A stretch of DNA of 64,000 nucleotides from positions 1-64,000 of the forward strand of contig NZ_BBPP01000036.1 in assembly GCF_000787835.1 (NCBI RefSeq), written 5' to 3'. The position numbers and the translations under genes were made by a program. The DNA is from Streptacidiphilus melanogenes. Its GTDB lineage: Bacteria; Actinomycetota; Actinomycetes; Streptomycetales; Streptomycetaceae. A model generated the notes under the pieces. The model was not told the origin of the DNA, did not search any database, and saw nothing but the letters and a program-made list of their open reading frames with translations. Each line of letters opens with the position of its first letter. Within the stretch, counting starts at the first letter, position 1. This document shows positions 55,531 to 63,176 of the stretch, one piece after another.

Positions 55531-55846
55531 GTTGCACTCACCTCAAGGGGCGCGGGGCTGTACCCGATACGCGGCTCCGCCGCACGGGCACGACCCGACC
55601 ACAGGCCTCGCACCCCAGGTAGTTGCACCCAACCAGGGGCGCGGGGCTGTACCCAATAAGCGGCTCCGCCGCGCGGGCGCGACCCGACCGCAGGCCTCGC
55701 ACCGCAGGTGGTTGCACCCACCCGGGGGCGCGGGGCTGCGCCCGAAAAGCGGCTCCGCCGCGCGGGCGCGACCCGACCGCAGGCCTCGCACCGCAGGTAG
55801 TTGCACTCACTCAGGGGCGCGGAGAACTGCGCGAAAAGCCACTGGT
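55531..55846. repeat. Tandem 89-91 bp repeats with inverted terminal copy
   Basis: Units start with GTTGCAC at 55531, 55622, 55711 and 55800 (periods 91, 89, 89 bp); the fourth is partial and diverges after CTGCGCGAAAAGCC. Each unit holds GGGGCGCGGGGCTG, GCGGCTCCGCCG and CAGGCCTCGCACC. An inverted copy of the unit start (CGCGCCCCTTGATAGTGCAAC) lies at 55907-55926, so the block ends in an inverted repeat. The family also occurs at 24843-24908. It fills the 450-bp gap between the second monooxygenase and the glycosyltransferase. Confidence 0.88.
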
Positions 55847-55882
55847 GTGCGGATGGTCCTCAACGCGGAGGGCCATCCGCAC
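55847..55882 (+). terminator. Terminator in the repeat-rich gap
   Basis: GTGCGGATGG (55847-55856) and CCATCCGCAC (55873-55882) enclose a CCTC/GAGG stem, giving about 14-15 bp with one G-T pair and an AACGC loop. It would stop transcription from the second monooxygenase before the glycosyltransferase unit. Confidence 0.65.
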
Positions 55883-55957
55883 GGGGTGGTTGCTCGCGCC
55901 GTTCCTCGCGCCCCTTGATAGTGCAACTCAAGTCCCTGCCTAGTGGTTGCTGCTGCC

Positions 55958-57157
55958 ATGGGCCGCATGCGGATGGTGTTCACGTGTTGGGCTTGGCCGA
56001 CGCACCTGCATGCGATGGTGCCGTTGGCGTGGGCGGCGCGGGCCGCGGGGCATGAGGTGGCCGTCGCGGTGCCGCCGGCGCTCCGCGGTCTCGCCGCGGC
56101 GAGCGGGCTGCCGTATGCGGTGGTGGGGCGGGACGTGGACGCCGTGGCGGCGTTCCGGGAGATCGTGTCCGCCCCGGGGGGCGGGGGCGGTGGCCCCCGG
56201 GTGCTGAAGCTGATCGGGGCGCTCACCGAGGCGATGGCCGAGGACCTCGCCGACCTCGTCGGCGGCTGGCGGGCGGACCTCGTGGTGCACGACCCGACCG
56301 CCTTCGCGGGGCCGATCGCGGCCGCCGCCGCAGGCGTGCCCGCGGTGCGGCACCTGTACGGGACGGACCTGCTCGGCGCGCCCGCCGCGCGCAACTTCCT
56401 GCCGGCGGTGCTGGAGCCGGTCGCGGACCGGCTGGGGCTGGGCGCGGTGGACCCGTTCGGGGTGGCGTCCGTCGACCCGTGCCCGGGGTCGCTGCAACTG
56501 CCCACCGCCTCGCGGCGGCTGCCGATGCGGTACGTGCCGTCGAGCCCGCACGGGCGCTCCGTCGCCCCGCTGCCGCCGCGCGGCTCCCGCAGGCGGGTCG
56601 CGGTGACCTGGGGGACCACGCTGGACCGGCTCGACCCGTCGCTGCACCTGGCCGGAGAGGTGGCCCGGGCGATCGCGGGGCCGGAGACCTCCGTCGTGCT
56701 CGCGGTGACCGCCGAGCAGGCGTCGCGCCTGAGCGAACTGCCGCCGTGGACCCAGGTGGTGAGCGACGGCGCGCTGCACCAGGTGCTGCCGGGGTGCGAC
56801 GCCGTCGTCGCGCACGGCGGGGCGGCGAGCATCCTCACCGCCGTCGCGGCCGGAGTGCCGCAACTGCTGCTGCCCCGACTGCCGGACCACGTGCGGCACT
56901 CCGCGCGGCTCGCGGAGGTGGGCGCGGGGCTGGTCGTGCCGGCCGTCGAGGCGCAGGGGCAGCCGGAGCTGGTGCGCGAGCGGCTGGCCGCACTGCTGGA
57001 CGAGCCGGGCTACGCGGCGCGGGCCCGCGAGCTCGGTGCGGAGTCGCGGCTGCAGCCGTCCCCCGCCGAGGTGGTCACCGAGCTGGAACTGCTGGTCACC
57101 ACCGAGACGGCGGCGGACCGTCCAGTCGGACTCAAGCCGGGCTCCGCTCCCCGATGA
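55958..57157 (+). CDS. MGT-type (GT1) glycosyltransferase of natural-product type
   Basis: About 399 residues with the GT-B fold of macrolide and angucycline sugar transferases. The N-terminal acceptor domain has the family start MRMVFTCWAWPTHLHAMVPL and GHEVAVAVPP; the C-terminal donor domain has VAVTWGTTL and the nucleotide-sugar loop VVAHGGAASILTAVAAGVPQ, with PRLPDHVRHSARL. It should attach an activated sugar to the cluster product. Deoxysugar synthesis genes are not in the window. Starts at GTG 55943, ATG 55958 or ATG 55967 are all possible and no clear ribosome-binding site distinguishes them. Its stop overlaps an ATG of the next frame. Confidence 0.9.
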   Translation: MGRMRMVFTCWAWPTHLHAMVPLAWAARAAGHEVAVAVPPALRGLAAASGLPYAVVGRDVDAVAAFREIVSAPGGGGGGPRVLKLIGALTEAMAEDLADLVGGWRADLVVHDPTAFAGPIAAAAAGVPAVRHLYGTDLLGAPAARNFLPAVLEPVADRLGLGAVDPFGVASVDPCPGSLQLPTASRRLPMRYVPSSPHGRSVAPLPPRGSRRRVAVTWGTTLDRLDPSLHLAGEVARAIAGPETSVVLAVTAEQASRLSELPPWTQVVSDGALHQVLPGCDAVVAHGGAASILTAVAAGVPQLLLPRLPDHVRHSARLAEVGAGLVVPAVEAQGQPELVRERLAALLDEPGYAARARELGAESRLQPSPAEVVTELELLVTTETAADRPVGLKPGSAPR

Positions 57158-57195
57158 CACGCTCCACTCGTCGGCGAGTCGAAGGGGGTTCCGGC

Positions 57196-58230
57196 ATGGC
57201 CAAGGAAGTGTCCGACCACGAGTCATTCGCCATCCGCCACCGGGGCGGGGTGATGTTCGAACGGTACGACATCGATCTGCATCTGCACCCCTACCTCGGC
57301 TACGCGCTGGCCCGGAACCACCGCTCCGCGATCATCAACACGGACGAGGAGGGGTTCCGGCACGCGGACTCCCCGTTCGGGTCCGTCGACGGGCCCGGCT
57401 GGCGCGCCGCGGGGGGCGGCGGCGTCGTGCTGGGCAACTCCACCGCCTTCGGCATGGCCGCGCAGTCCGACCACGGCACCGTCGCCTCCCACCTGGCCCT
57501 GCTGCGCGGCGACCGGCAGCTCAACCTCGGCGTGGTGGGCGGGAACTCGGTGCAGGAGGTGATCGCGGGCCTGCCGTACCTGGACCTCGCCGACACGGTG
57601 GTGGTCTTCAGCGGCGCCGGCGACTACTGGACCTCGCTGGCCTCCTGGACGCCCCACAGCGCCTGGGGGCCGCTCTTCTTCGAGGGCACGCTGACCTCGC
57701 TCACCTCGATCCCGCTGTTCCAGCTCGCCGCCGTCGCCTCCGGGGCCGACCCGGACTGGCGGCCGCAGGCCCAGCCGAAGCCGGAGGCGGCCGACCGGCC
57801 CGACTTCGCCGACGTGGTGGAGCGTGTGGAGGCCGCCGCCGCCCGGCAGGTCCGGAACCTCTCCGTGGTGCAGCGGCTGGCCCGGCCGGGCGCGCGGCTG
57901 CTGTTCGCGCTGCAGCCCTTCGCGACCCCGCGCAGCCGCGAGCTGAGCGCGGCGGAGATGGAGCACTTCGACTTCCACATGCCGATGTTCGGCCAGGAGA
58001 AGAACCGCCCCTTCGAGCACCACTGGGGCCGCTTCGCCGAACTGGTGGCCAAGGGCTGCTCCGAGCTCGGGGTGCCCTTCACCGACGTCTCCGCGGACCG
58101 CTTCGAGGGCTTCGCCTTCTCCGACCACTTCCACCTGACCGACGAGGGCAACCGGCAGGCCGCCGTGATGATCCACGAGGCCCTCGCCGCGCTGCCCGCG
58201 CCGACCGCGCCCCCGACCGCCCAGCCGTGA
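57196..58230 (+). CDS. SGNH/GDSL-hydrolase-like protein
   Basis: A 344-residue protein. Block I is LGNSTAFG with the presumptive nucleophile Ser (GNS in place of GDS), block II is NLGVVGGNS, and block V is SDHFHLTDEGN with Asp and His. Block III, usually GxND, reads GAGDYW, so the oxyanion Asn is missing. It could be an esterase or acyltransferase, or an O-acyl transfer protein acting on the product. It follows the glycosyltransferase by 38 bp; an alternative ATG at 57154 overlaps the glycosyltransferase stop (ATGA) and would add 14 residues. No signal peptide is visible. Confidence 0.75.
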   Translation: MAKEVSDHESFAIRHRGGVMFERYDIDLHLHPYLGYALARNHRSAIINTDEEGFRHADSPFGSVDGPGWRAAGGGGVVLGNSTAFGMAAQSDHGTVASHLALLRGDRQLNLGVVGGNSVQEVIAGLPYLDLADTVVVFSGAGDYWTSLASWTPHSAWGPLFFEGTLTSLTSIPLFQLAAVASGADPDWRPQAQPKPEAADRPDFADVVERVEAAAARQVRNLSVVQRLARPGARLLFALQPFATPRSRELSAAEMEHFDFHMPMFGQEKNRPFEHHWGRFAELVAKGCSELGVPFTDVSADRFEGFAFSDHFHLTDEGNRQAAVMIHEALAALPAPTAPPTAQP

Positions 58231-58255
58231 CCTGAGGATCCCGAGGAGCCGACCC

Positions 58256-59620
58256 ATGCCGCAGCCCACCCCGGACGCGGAGCTCCGCGTCCTCGTCATC
58301 GGCGCCGGGACCGGCGGCCTGTGTCTGGCCCACGGGCTGCGGCGCGCCGGTATCGACGTGCAGGTCTTCGAACGGGACGCCACCCGCGCCGACGGCCTGC
58401 ACGGCTACCGCGTGGGCATCGACCCCGACGGCAGCCGGGCGCTGCGCGACTGCCTGCCGCCCGAGCTCTACGACACCTTCGTGGCGACCTGCGCGAAGGC
58501 GCCCGAGTACGTCAACTTCCTCACCGAGAAGCGCGGTGAGCTGCTCTCCGTGGGCGGCTTCACCTCGGACGACCCGGACCCGGTGGACAGCGAGAAGTCC
58601 GTCTCCCGGATGACGCTGCGGCAGGTGCTGCTGACCGGCGTCGAGGACGTGGTGCAGTTCGGCAAGGTCTTCACCCACTACACCGAGGAGCCGGACGGGC
58701 GCGTCACCGCGCACTTCGAGGACGGCACCTCGGCGACCGGCACGGTCCTGGTCGCCGCCGACGGCAGCAACTCCCGGGTGCGCCGCCAGTACCTGCCGCA
58801 CGCGGAGCTGAAGGCGCTCGGCCCGATCGGCATCACCGGCAAGGTGCCGCTGACCCCGGAGACCCGAGCCCTGCTCACGCCGAGGATGCAGCGCGGCATC
58901 TCGATGGTCTACGCCCCGCACGCGTACTTCTGCATCTTCCACGTCATGGAGTTCCCCTGGGACGAGGGCGGCCGACCGAAGAGCGGCATCGGCTCGGCCG
59001 ACGCCGAGCTGCTGGCGAGCTGGCCGGGGCTGACCTACGACAACTCCCGGGACTACGTCGACTGGGGCCTGGTCACCCAGTCCCGCCAGCTGCCGGCGAA
59101 CGTGATGGAGATGAAGAGCCCCGACCTGTACCGGCTGGTCGCGGAGCGGACCACCGACTGGCACCCGGACTTCCGCCGCCTGTTCGCGCTGGCCGACCCG
59201 AACAGCTGCTTCCCGATCAACATCCGCACCTCGGTGCCGATCCCGCAGTGGGAGACCACCCGGATCACGCTGCTCGGCGACGCGATCCACACGATGACGC
59301 CGGGCCGCGGCGTCGGCGCCAACACCGCGCTGCGCGACGCGCGCCTGCTCTGCCGCAAGCTCGTCCAGGCCCGCGACGGCGAGCTGCCGCTGCTGGACGC
59401 GATCCGGCAGTACGAGACCACGATGATCGACTACGCCTTCGACGCGGTCCGCAAGTCCGCGCGCTCCGGCGGAGGTTCCGGCCCCAGCGCGCCGGTCATC
59501 GGCCGCGCCCTGCTGGGCCTGCTGCGAACCGCGATGCGGATCGTCAACCACCTGCCCGCGGTGAAGAACAAGATGGCCGAGGGGCACCGCAGCTACCGCG
59601 GCCACGGCCGGGAGGAGTAG
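58256..59620 (+). CDS. FAD-dependent monooxygenase, third of three
   Basis: A 454-residue class A flavin monooxygenase. FAD motif VIGAGTGGL (Gly16-Gly21), DG motif VAADGSNSRVRRQYL, and GD motif LLGDAIHTMTPGRGVGANTA with Gly341-Asp342. The N-terminal sequence after the Rossmann fold (DGLHGYRVGIDPDGSRALRD) and the FCIFHVMEFPWD region resemble flavin hydroxylases acting on bulky terpenoid or polyketide substrates. It has a 60-residue C-terminal helical extension. It starts a tight run of five plus-strand genes, 6 bp before the TenA-like gene. Confidence 0.9.
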   Translation: MPQPTPDAELRVLVIGAGTGGLCLAHGLRRAGIDVQVFERDATRADGLHGYRVGIDPDGSRALRDCLPPELYDTFVATCAKAPEYVNFLTEKRGELLSVGGFTSDDPDPVDSEKSVSRMTLRQVLLTGVEDVVQFGKVFTHYTEEPDGRVTAHFEDGTSATGTVLVAADGSNSRVRRQYLPHAELKALGPIGITGKVPLTPETRALLTPRMQRGISMVYAPHAYFCIFHVMEFPWDEGGRPKSGIGSADAELLASWPGLTYDNSRDYVDWGLVTQSRQLPANVMEMKSPDLYRLVAERTTDWHPDFRRLFALADPNSCFPINIRTSVPIPQWETTRITLLGDAIHTMTPGRGVGANTALRDARLLCRKLVQARDGELPLLDAIRQYETTMIDYAFDAVRKSARSGGGSGPSAPVIGRALLGLLRTAMRIVNHLPAVKNKMAEGHRSYRGHGREE

Positions 59621-59626
59621 CCCGCC

Positions 59627-60304
59627 ATGACCACGGAGACCACGGCCACCCCGCTCCACAAGGAGCTGCTGGAGCTGGCCGCGCCGGTGCGCGACAGCGT
59701 GCTGCGACACCGCTTCTGGACCGGCCTGCGCGAGGGCGGCCTGCCCGCGACGGCGCTGGCCCGCTTCGTCGAGCAGGACACCGCCCACCTGCTGCCCGCC
59801 TACGCCCGGGCGCTGGCGCGCTGCGCGGCCGCCGCTCCCGAGGACGGGGACACGCAGCTGTTCGGCCAGTCCGTCATCGGCACCCTGGAGGCCAGGGACG
59901 GACTGCGCGCCGCCTACCGGCAGCTCGTCCCGGAGCTCGACCTGCCGCTTCTGGCCGCGACCACCGAGGCGCTGCCGGCGACCGCCGCGCACGCCTGCTT
60001 CTTCGGCGCCGCGAGCGCCACGAGCTACGCCGCGGGCGTCGGCGCGCTGCTGCCGATGGTCTGGTTCAACGCCGAGGTGAGCGACCACCTGCGTGACCAC
60101 GTCGTGCCGGGCAGCCGGTACGCGCAGTGGATCAGCGTCTACCACCCGGGGGACGGCTACCGCTACGCCGTGCAGGCGTTCCTGGACCTGACCGACCGGT
60201 TCGGCGAGAGCTGCTCGGCGCGCGACCGGCAGGTGCTGAAGTACCACTTCGCCCAGGGCATCCGCTATGAGCTCGCCTTCGCCGAATCCTGCGCGGGCGG
60301 CTGA
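59627..60304 (+). CDS. TenA-like (heme-oxygenase-fold) protein lacking thiaminase residues
   Basis: A 225-residue all-helical protein of the TenA/PqqC superfamily. The TenA pattern is recognisable: FVEQDTAHLLPAYARAL (helix with the conserved Asp), GALLPMVWFN and QWISVYHPGDGYRYAVQAFL, and the final YELAFAE. But the catalytic Cys of thiaminase II (normally LLPCxWxY) is Met and the Tyr of that motif is Asn, so it should not hydrolyse thiamin derivatives. It may be a cofactor-less oxygenase or cyclase, or a binding protein, in the pathway. It is sandwiched between the third flavin monooxygenase and the P450. Confidence 0.82.
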   Translation: MTTETTATPLHKELLELAAPVRDSVLRHRFWTGLREGGLPATALARFVEQDTAHLLPAYARALARCAAAAPEDGDTQLFGQSVIGTLEARDGLRAAYRQLVPELDLPLLAATTEALPATAAHACFFGAASATSYAAGVGALLPMVWFNAEVSDHLRDHVVPGSRYAQWISVYHPGDGYRYAVQAFLDLTDRFGESCSARDRQVLKYHFAQGIRYELAFAESCAGG

Positions 60305-60359
60305 CTGCCGCTCGGTTTGCTCCCTCCAACGACCGTCGACCGTCGCGAAAGGGCGGCAG

Positions 60360-61574
60360 ATGACCTTCACCGAAATCGACCTGATGGATCCGCGCTCCTT
60401 CGCCGACGGGGTTCCGCACGACTACTTCCGGCAGCTGCGCGCGCTCCCCGGGCTGCTGCCCGGGACCGACGACGACGGCGAGCGCTTCTGGTACGTGGTC
60501 AGGCACCGTGACGTCTCGTCCGTCTCCCGGGACGTGGCCCGCTTCTCGTCCAGCCCGACCACGATGACCTCGGTGCGGAAGGTGGACCCGAGCCCGCCGA
60601 TCATCACCTTCCAGGACGCGCCCGAGCACACCCGCGTCCGCAAGCTGACCTTCAAGGCCTTCGCGCCCGCCCGGTTGGCGCTGCTCGCCGAGCCGATCCG
60701 CCGGATCGTCGACGAGCTGCTCGACGAGTGCGTCGCCAAGGGCGAGTTCGACCTGGCCGAGGACGTCGCGCTGAAGCTGCCCTTCGCGGTGCTGCTGGAG
60801 CTGCTGGACATCCCGGACGAGGACCGGACGATGATGCTCGGCTGGGCCCGGGCCACCGTCAACCTGGGCGACCCCGAGTACGACGACAGCATGAACGGCT
60901 CGGGCGACAACTCCTTCCAGAAGATCTACGACTACCTGATCGACCTGGCCCACCGCCGGGCCGCGCAGCCCACCGACGACGTCTTCTCGATGCTGCTGGC
61001 GGCCCGCTGGGACGGCAGTCGGCTCGGCCTCGCCGACCGCCTCTCCCCCGACGAGGTGGGCCTGTTCGCCTCCACGCTGATCACGGCCGGCAGCGAGACG
61101 ACGTACTGCTCGGTGACCGGCGGCGTGCTGGCCCTGCTGGAGAACCCCGACCAGCTGGAGAAGCTGCGCGGCGACCGGGAGGCCCTGCTCGGCACCGCCA
61201 CCGCCGAGGTGGTGCGCTGGGTCACCCCGGTGACCCACTTCGCCCGCCGCGCCCTGGTGGACACCGAGGTGAACGGCCAGGCCGTGGCGGCCGGGGAGCG
61301 CGTGGTGCTCTGGTACAGCTCCGCCAACCGCGACGAGGAGGCCTTCGCCGATCCGGACCGCTTCGACGTCGGCCGCGCCCGCAACCCGCACGTCAGCTTC
61401 GGCGGCGGCGGTCCGCACGTCTGCATCGGCAACGGCCTGGCCTCGATGGAGCTGCGCGCCTTCCTCGACGGGGTGCTCGACCTGCTGCCGCGGCTGGAGA
61501 TCACCGGCGAGCCGGTGCGTCCCGAGACCAACTTCATGAACAGCGTCAAGCACCTGCCCATGCGCGTGCGGTGA
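60360..61574 (+). CDS. Cytochrome P450
   Basis: A 404-residue soluble bacterial P450. The I-helix oxygen-binding motif is ITAGSETTY (Ala243-Thr247), the ExxR motif is in AEVVRW, and the heme loop FGGGGPHVCIGNGLA carries Cys355. The N-terminus is short and hydrophilic. It probably hydroxylates or couples a cluster intermediate. Electrons could come from the 2Fe-2S reductase at 52395-53360 or from housekeeping ferredoxins; no small ferredoxin gene is adjacent. AAAGGG precedes the ATG at 60360. Confidence 0.95.
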   Translation: MTFTEIDLMDPRSFADGVPHDYFRQLRALPGLLPGTDDDGERFWYVVRHRDVSSVSRDVARFSSSPTTMTSVRKVDPSPPIITFQDAPEHTRVRKLTFKAFAPARLALLAEPIRRIVDELLDECVAKGEFDLAEDVALKLPFAVLLELLDIPDEDRTMMLGWARATVNLGDPEYDDSMNGSGDNSFQKIYDYLIDLAHRRAAQPTDDVFSMLLAARWDGSRLGLADRLSPDEVGLFASTLITAGSETTYCSVTGGVLALLENPDQLEKLRGDREALLGTATAEVVRWVTPVTHFARRALVDTEVNGQAVAAGERVVLWYSSANRDEEAFADPDRFDVGRARNPHVSFGGGGPHVCIGNGLASMELRAFLDGVLDLLPRLEITGEPVRPETNFMNSVKHLPMRVR

Positions 61575-61587
61575 GGGGAGCAGCAGC

Positions 61588-62292
61588 GTGAGCACTTCAG
61601 AACGCACCGCGCTGGTGACCGGTGCGAACCGGGGCATCGGCCGGGCCGTCGCCGCCGAGCTGCTCGGCCGCGGTCTCCGGGTGGTGCTGACCGCGCGCCG
61701 GTTCGACGACGCCCGCGGGGCCGCCCTCGAACTCGGCGCGGGCACACGGCCGCTGGCGCTGGACGTGACCGACGAGGACAGCGTCAAGCGTGCCGTCGCC
61801 GAGGCGGGGCCGGTCGACGTGCTGGTCTGCAACGCCGGAGTGCTGCTGGACGCCGGGACGGACCCGCTGTCGGTGCCGCTGGACCTGGTCGAGCAGACCC
61901 TGCGGGTCAACCTGCTGGGCACCTGGCGGGTGCTGCAGGCCTTCGTGCCGCCGATGGTGGCGCGCGGGCACGGCAGCGTCACCGTCATCTCCAGCGGGAC
62001 GACGGCGGAGTTCGGCGGCCGTCTCTTCGGCCGCACCCCCGGCTACTCGCTCTCCAAGAGCGGCCTGAACGGGCTGACCACGCTGGTGGCCGAGCACACG
62101 GCCGGCACCGGCGTCACCGTCAACGCGGTCAATCCGGGCCGGGTGCGCACCCGGATGATGCCCACCCAGGAGCAACTGCCGGAGCAGGCCGCCCGGTTCG
62201 TCGCCGACGTCGCCCTGCTCCCCACCGACGGCCCGACCGGCCAGTTCCTTACCGAGCACCGCCTCACCGAGGGCGAGCGCCGCGCGTCCTGA
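61588..62292 (+). CDS. Short-chain dehydrogenase/reductase, first
   Basis: A 234-residue classical SDR with a GTG start. TGANRGIG (cofactor loop), NAG in VLVCNAGVLL, catalytic Ser in ISSGTT and the Tyr-x3-Lys motif GYSLSKSG are all present. The C-terminal LLPTDGPTGQFLTEH resembles carbonyl-reductase-like SDRs. It is 13 bp after the P450 and likely cotranscribed; it probably oxidises or reduces a secondary alcohol or ketone made by the oxygenases. Confidence 0.9.
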   Translation: MSTSERTALVTGANRGIGRAVAAELLGRGLRVVLTARRFDDARGAALELGAGTRPLALDVTDEDSVKRAVAEAGPVDVLVCNAGVLLDAGTDPLSVPLDLVEQTLRVNLLGTWRVLQAFVPPMVARGHGSVTVISSGTTAEFGGRLFGRTPGYSLSKSGLNGLTTLVAEHTAGTGVTVNAVNPGRVRTRMMPTQEQLPEQAARFVADVALLPTDGPTGQFLTEHRLTEGERRAS

Positions 62293-62332
62293 GCCGCCCG
62301 CCGACAACCGCGAACAACCCATTGGAGGACCG

Positions 62333-63106
62333 ATGCAGATCGACATGGCCGGCAAGACGGCCGTGGTCACCGGCGCGGGCAGCGGGATCGGGCTCGCCTG
62401 TGTCCGCGCCCTGGCTGGTGCGGGCGCCGAGGTACTGGGCGGTTCCCGGACCGTCAGCCCCGAGCTTCTGGAGGCCACCCCGCACGTCATGGAGGTGGAC
62501 CTGCTCACCCCCGACGGCCCAAGCGCCCTGATCCAGCACGCGCTGGACAAGTTCGGCGGCGTCGACGTGCTGGTGAACAACGTCGGCGGCGGCGTGAAGC
62601 TGGCCAAGGGCTTCCTCGACATCGAGGACGAGACCTGGCTGCACACCTTCGAGCTGAACGTGATGACCACGATCCGGGCGACCCGCGCCGCGCTGCCGAG
62701 CCTGGTCGAGCGCGGGGGCGTGATCGTCAACATCGGTTCGATGAACGCGCACCTGGCCGACCCGACGCTGGGCCACTACTCGATCGCCAAGGCCGCCCTG
62801 TCCAACCTCGGCAAGGCGCTGTCGGCGGAGTACAGCTCGCAGGGTGTGCGGGTGAACACCATCTCCCCCGGGCCGGTGCGGACCCGGCTGTGGACCAACC
62901 CGCACATCGCGGAGCGGCTCGGCATCACCACCGAGGAGTTCCTGAAGATGGTGCCGAAGATGGCGGGCCTGTCCACCGGCGAGATGATCGAGCCGGACGA
63001 GATCGGCACGCTGGCCCTGATGTTCGCCTCCGGCCGGATCCGCAGCGTCACCGGCGCCGACTACCTGATCGACGGCGGCATGACCCGCCCGCCGGCCCGC
63101 GACTGA
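62333..63106 (+). CDS. Short-chain dehydrogenase/reductase, second (FabG-like)
   Basis: A 257-residue classical SDR with TGAGSGIGLA, NNVGGG, catalytic Ser in VNIGSMNAH and GHYSIAKAA (Tyr-x3-Lys). The C-terminus SVTGADYLIDGGMTRP is the usual FabG-type ending. TTGGAGGA precedes the ATG, so its translation is likely strong. It closes the plus-strand run and is followed by a terminator. Confidence 0.92.
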   Translation: MQIDMAGKTAVVTGAGSGIGLACVRALAGAGAEVLGGSRTVSPELLEATPHVMEVDLLTPDGPSALIQHALDKFGGVDVLVNNVGGGVKLAKGFLDIEDETWLHTFELNVMTTIRATRAALPSLVERGGVIVNIGSMNAHLADPTLGHYSIAKAALSNLGKALSAEYSSQGVRVNTISPGPVRTRLWTNPHIAERLGITTEEFLKMVPKMAGLSTGEMIEPDEIGTLALMFASGRIRSVTGADYLIDGGMTRPPARD

Positions 63107-63130
63107 CCTCCGGGCGCCAGGCCCGCGCGA

Positions 63131-63158
63131 AAGGCCCCCACCGCGCGGTGGGGGCCTT
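63131..63158. terminator. Bidirectional terminator between SDR and methyltransferase
   Basis: A perfect 13-bp stem (AAGGCCCCCACCG and its complement) with only CG between the arms, flanked by GAAA. It lies between convergent stops. Confidence 0.85.
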
Positions 63159-63176
63159 CGTCGTGCCCGCGGACGC

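Noticed and set aside
55531-55846. Possible CRISPR array
   Set aside because: The repeats are contiguous 89-91 bp units with no unique spacers of constant length and no cas genes nearby.
59627-60304. TenA-like protein as a diiron heme-oxygenase-like oxidase
   Set aside because: I looked for the expected Glu/His/Asp ligand spacing (for example Glu-x6-His and a His-x3-Asp-x2-His helix) and could not find it, so no metal centre is claimed.
58079-60370. A 763-codon minus-strand open frame across the cluster oxygenases
   Set aside because: Shadow of the third flavin monooxygenase and TenA-like genes, both of which have clear motifs on the plus strand.
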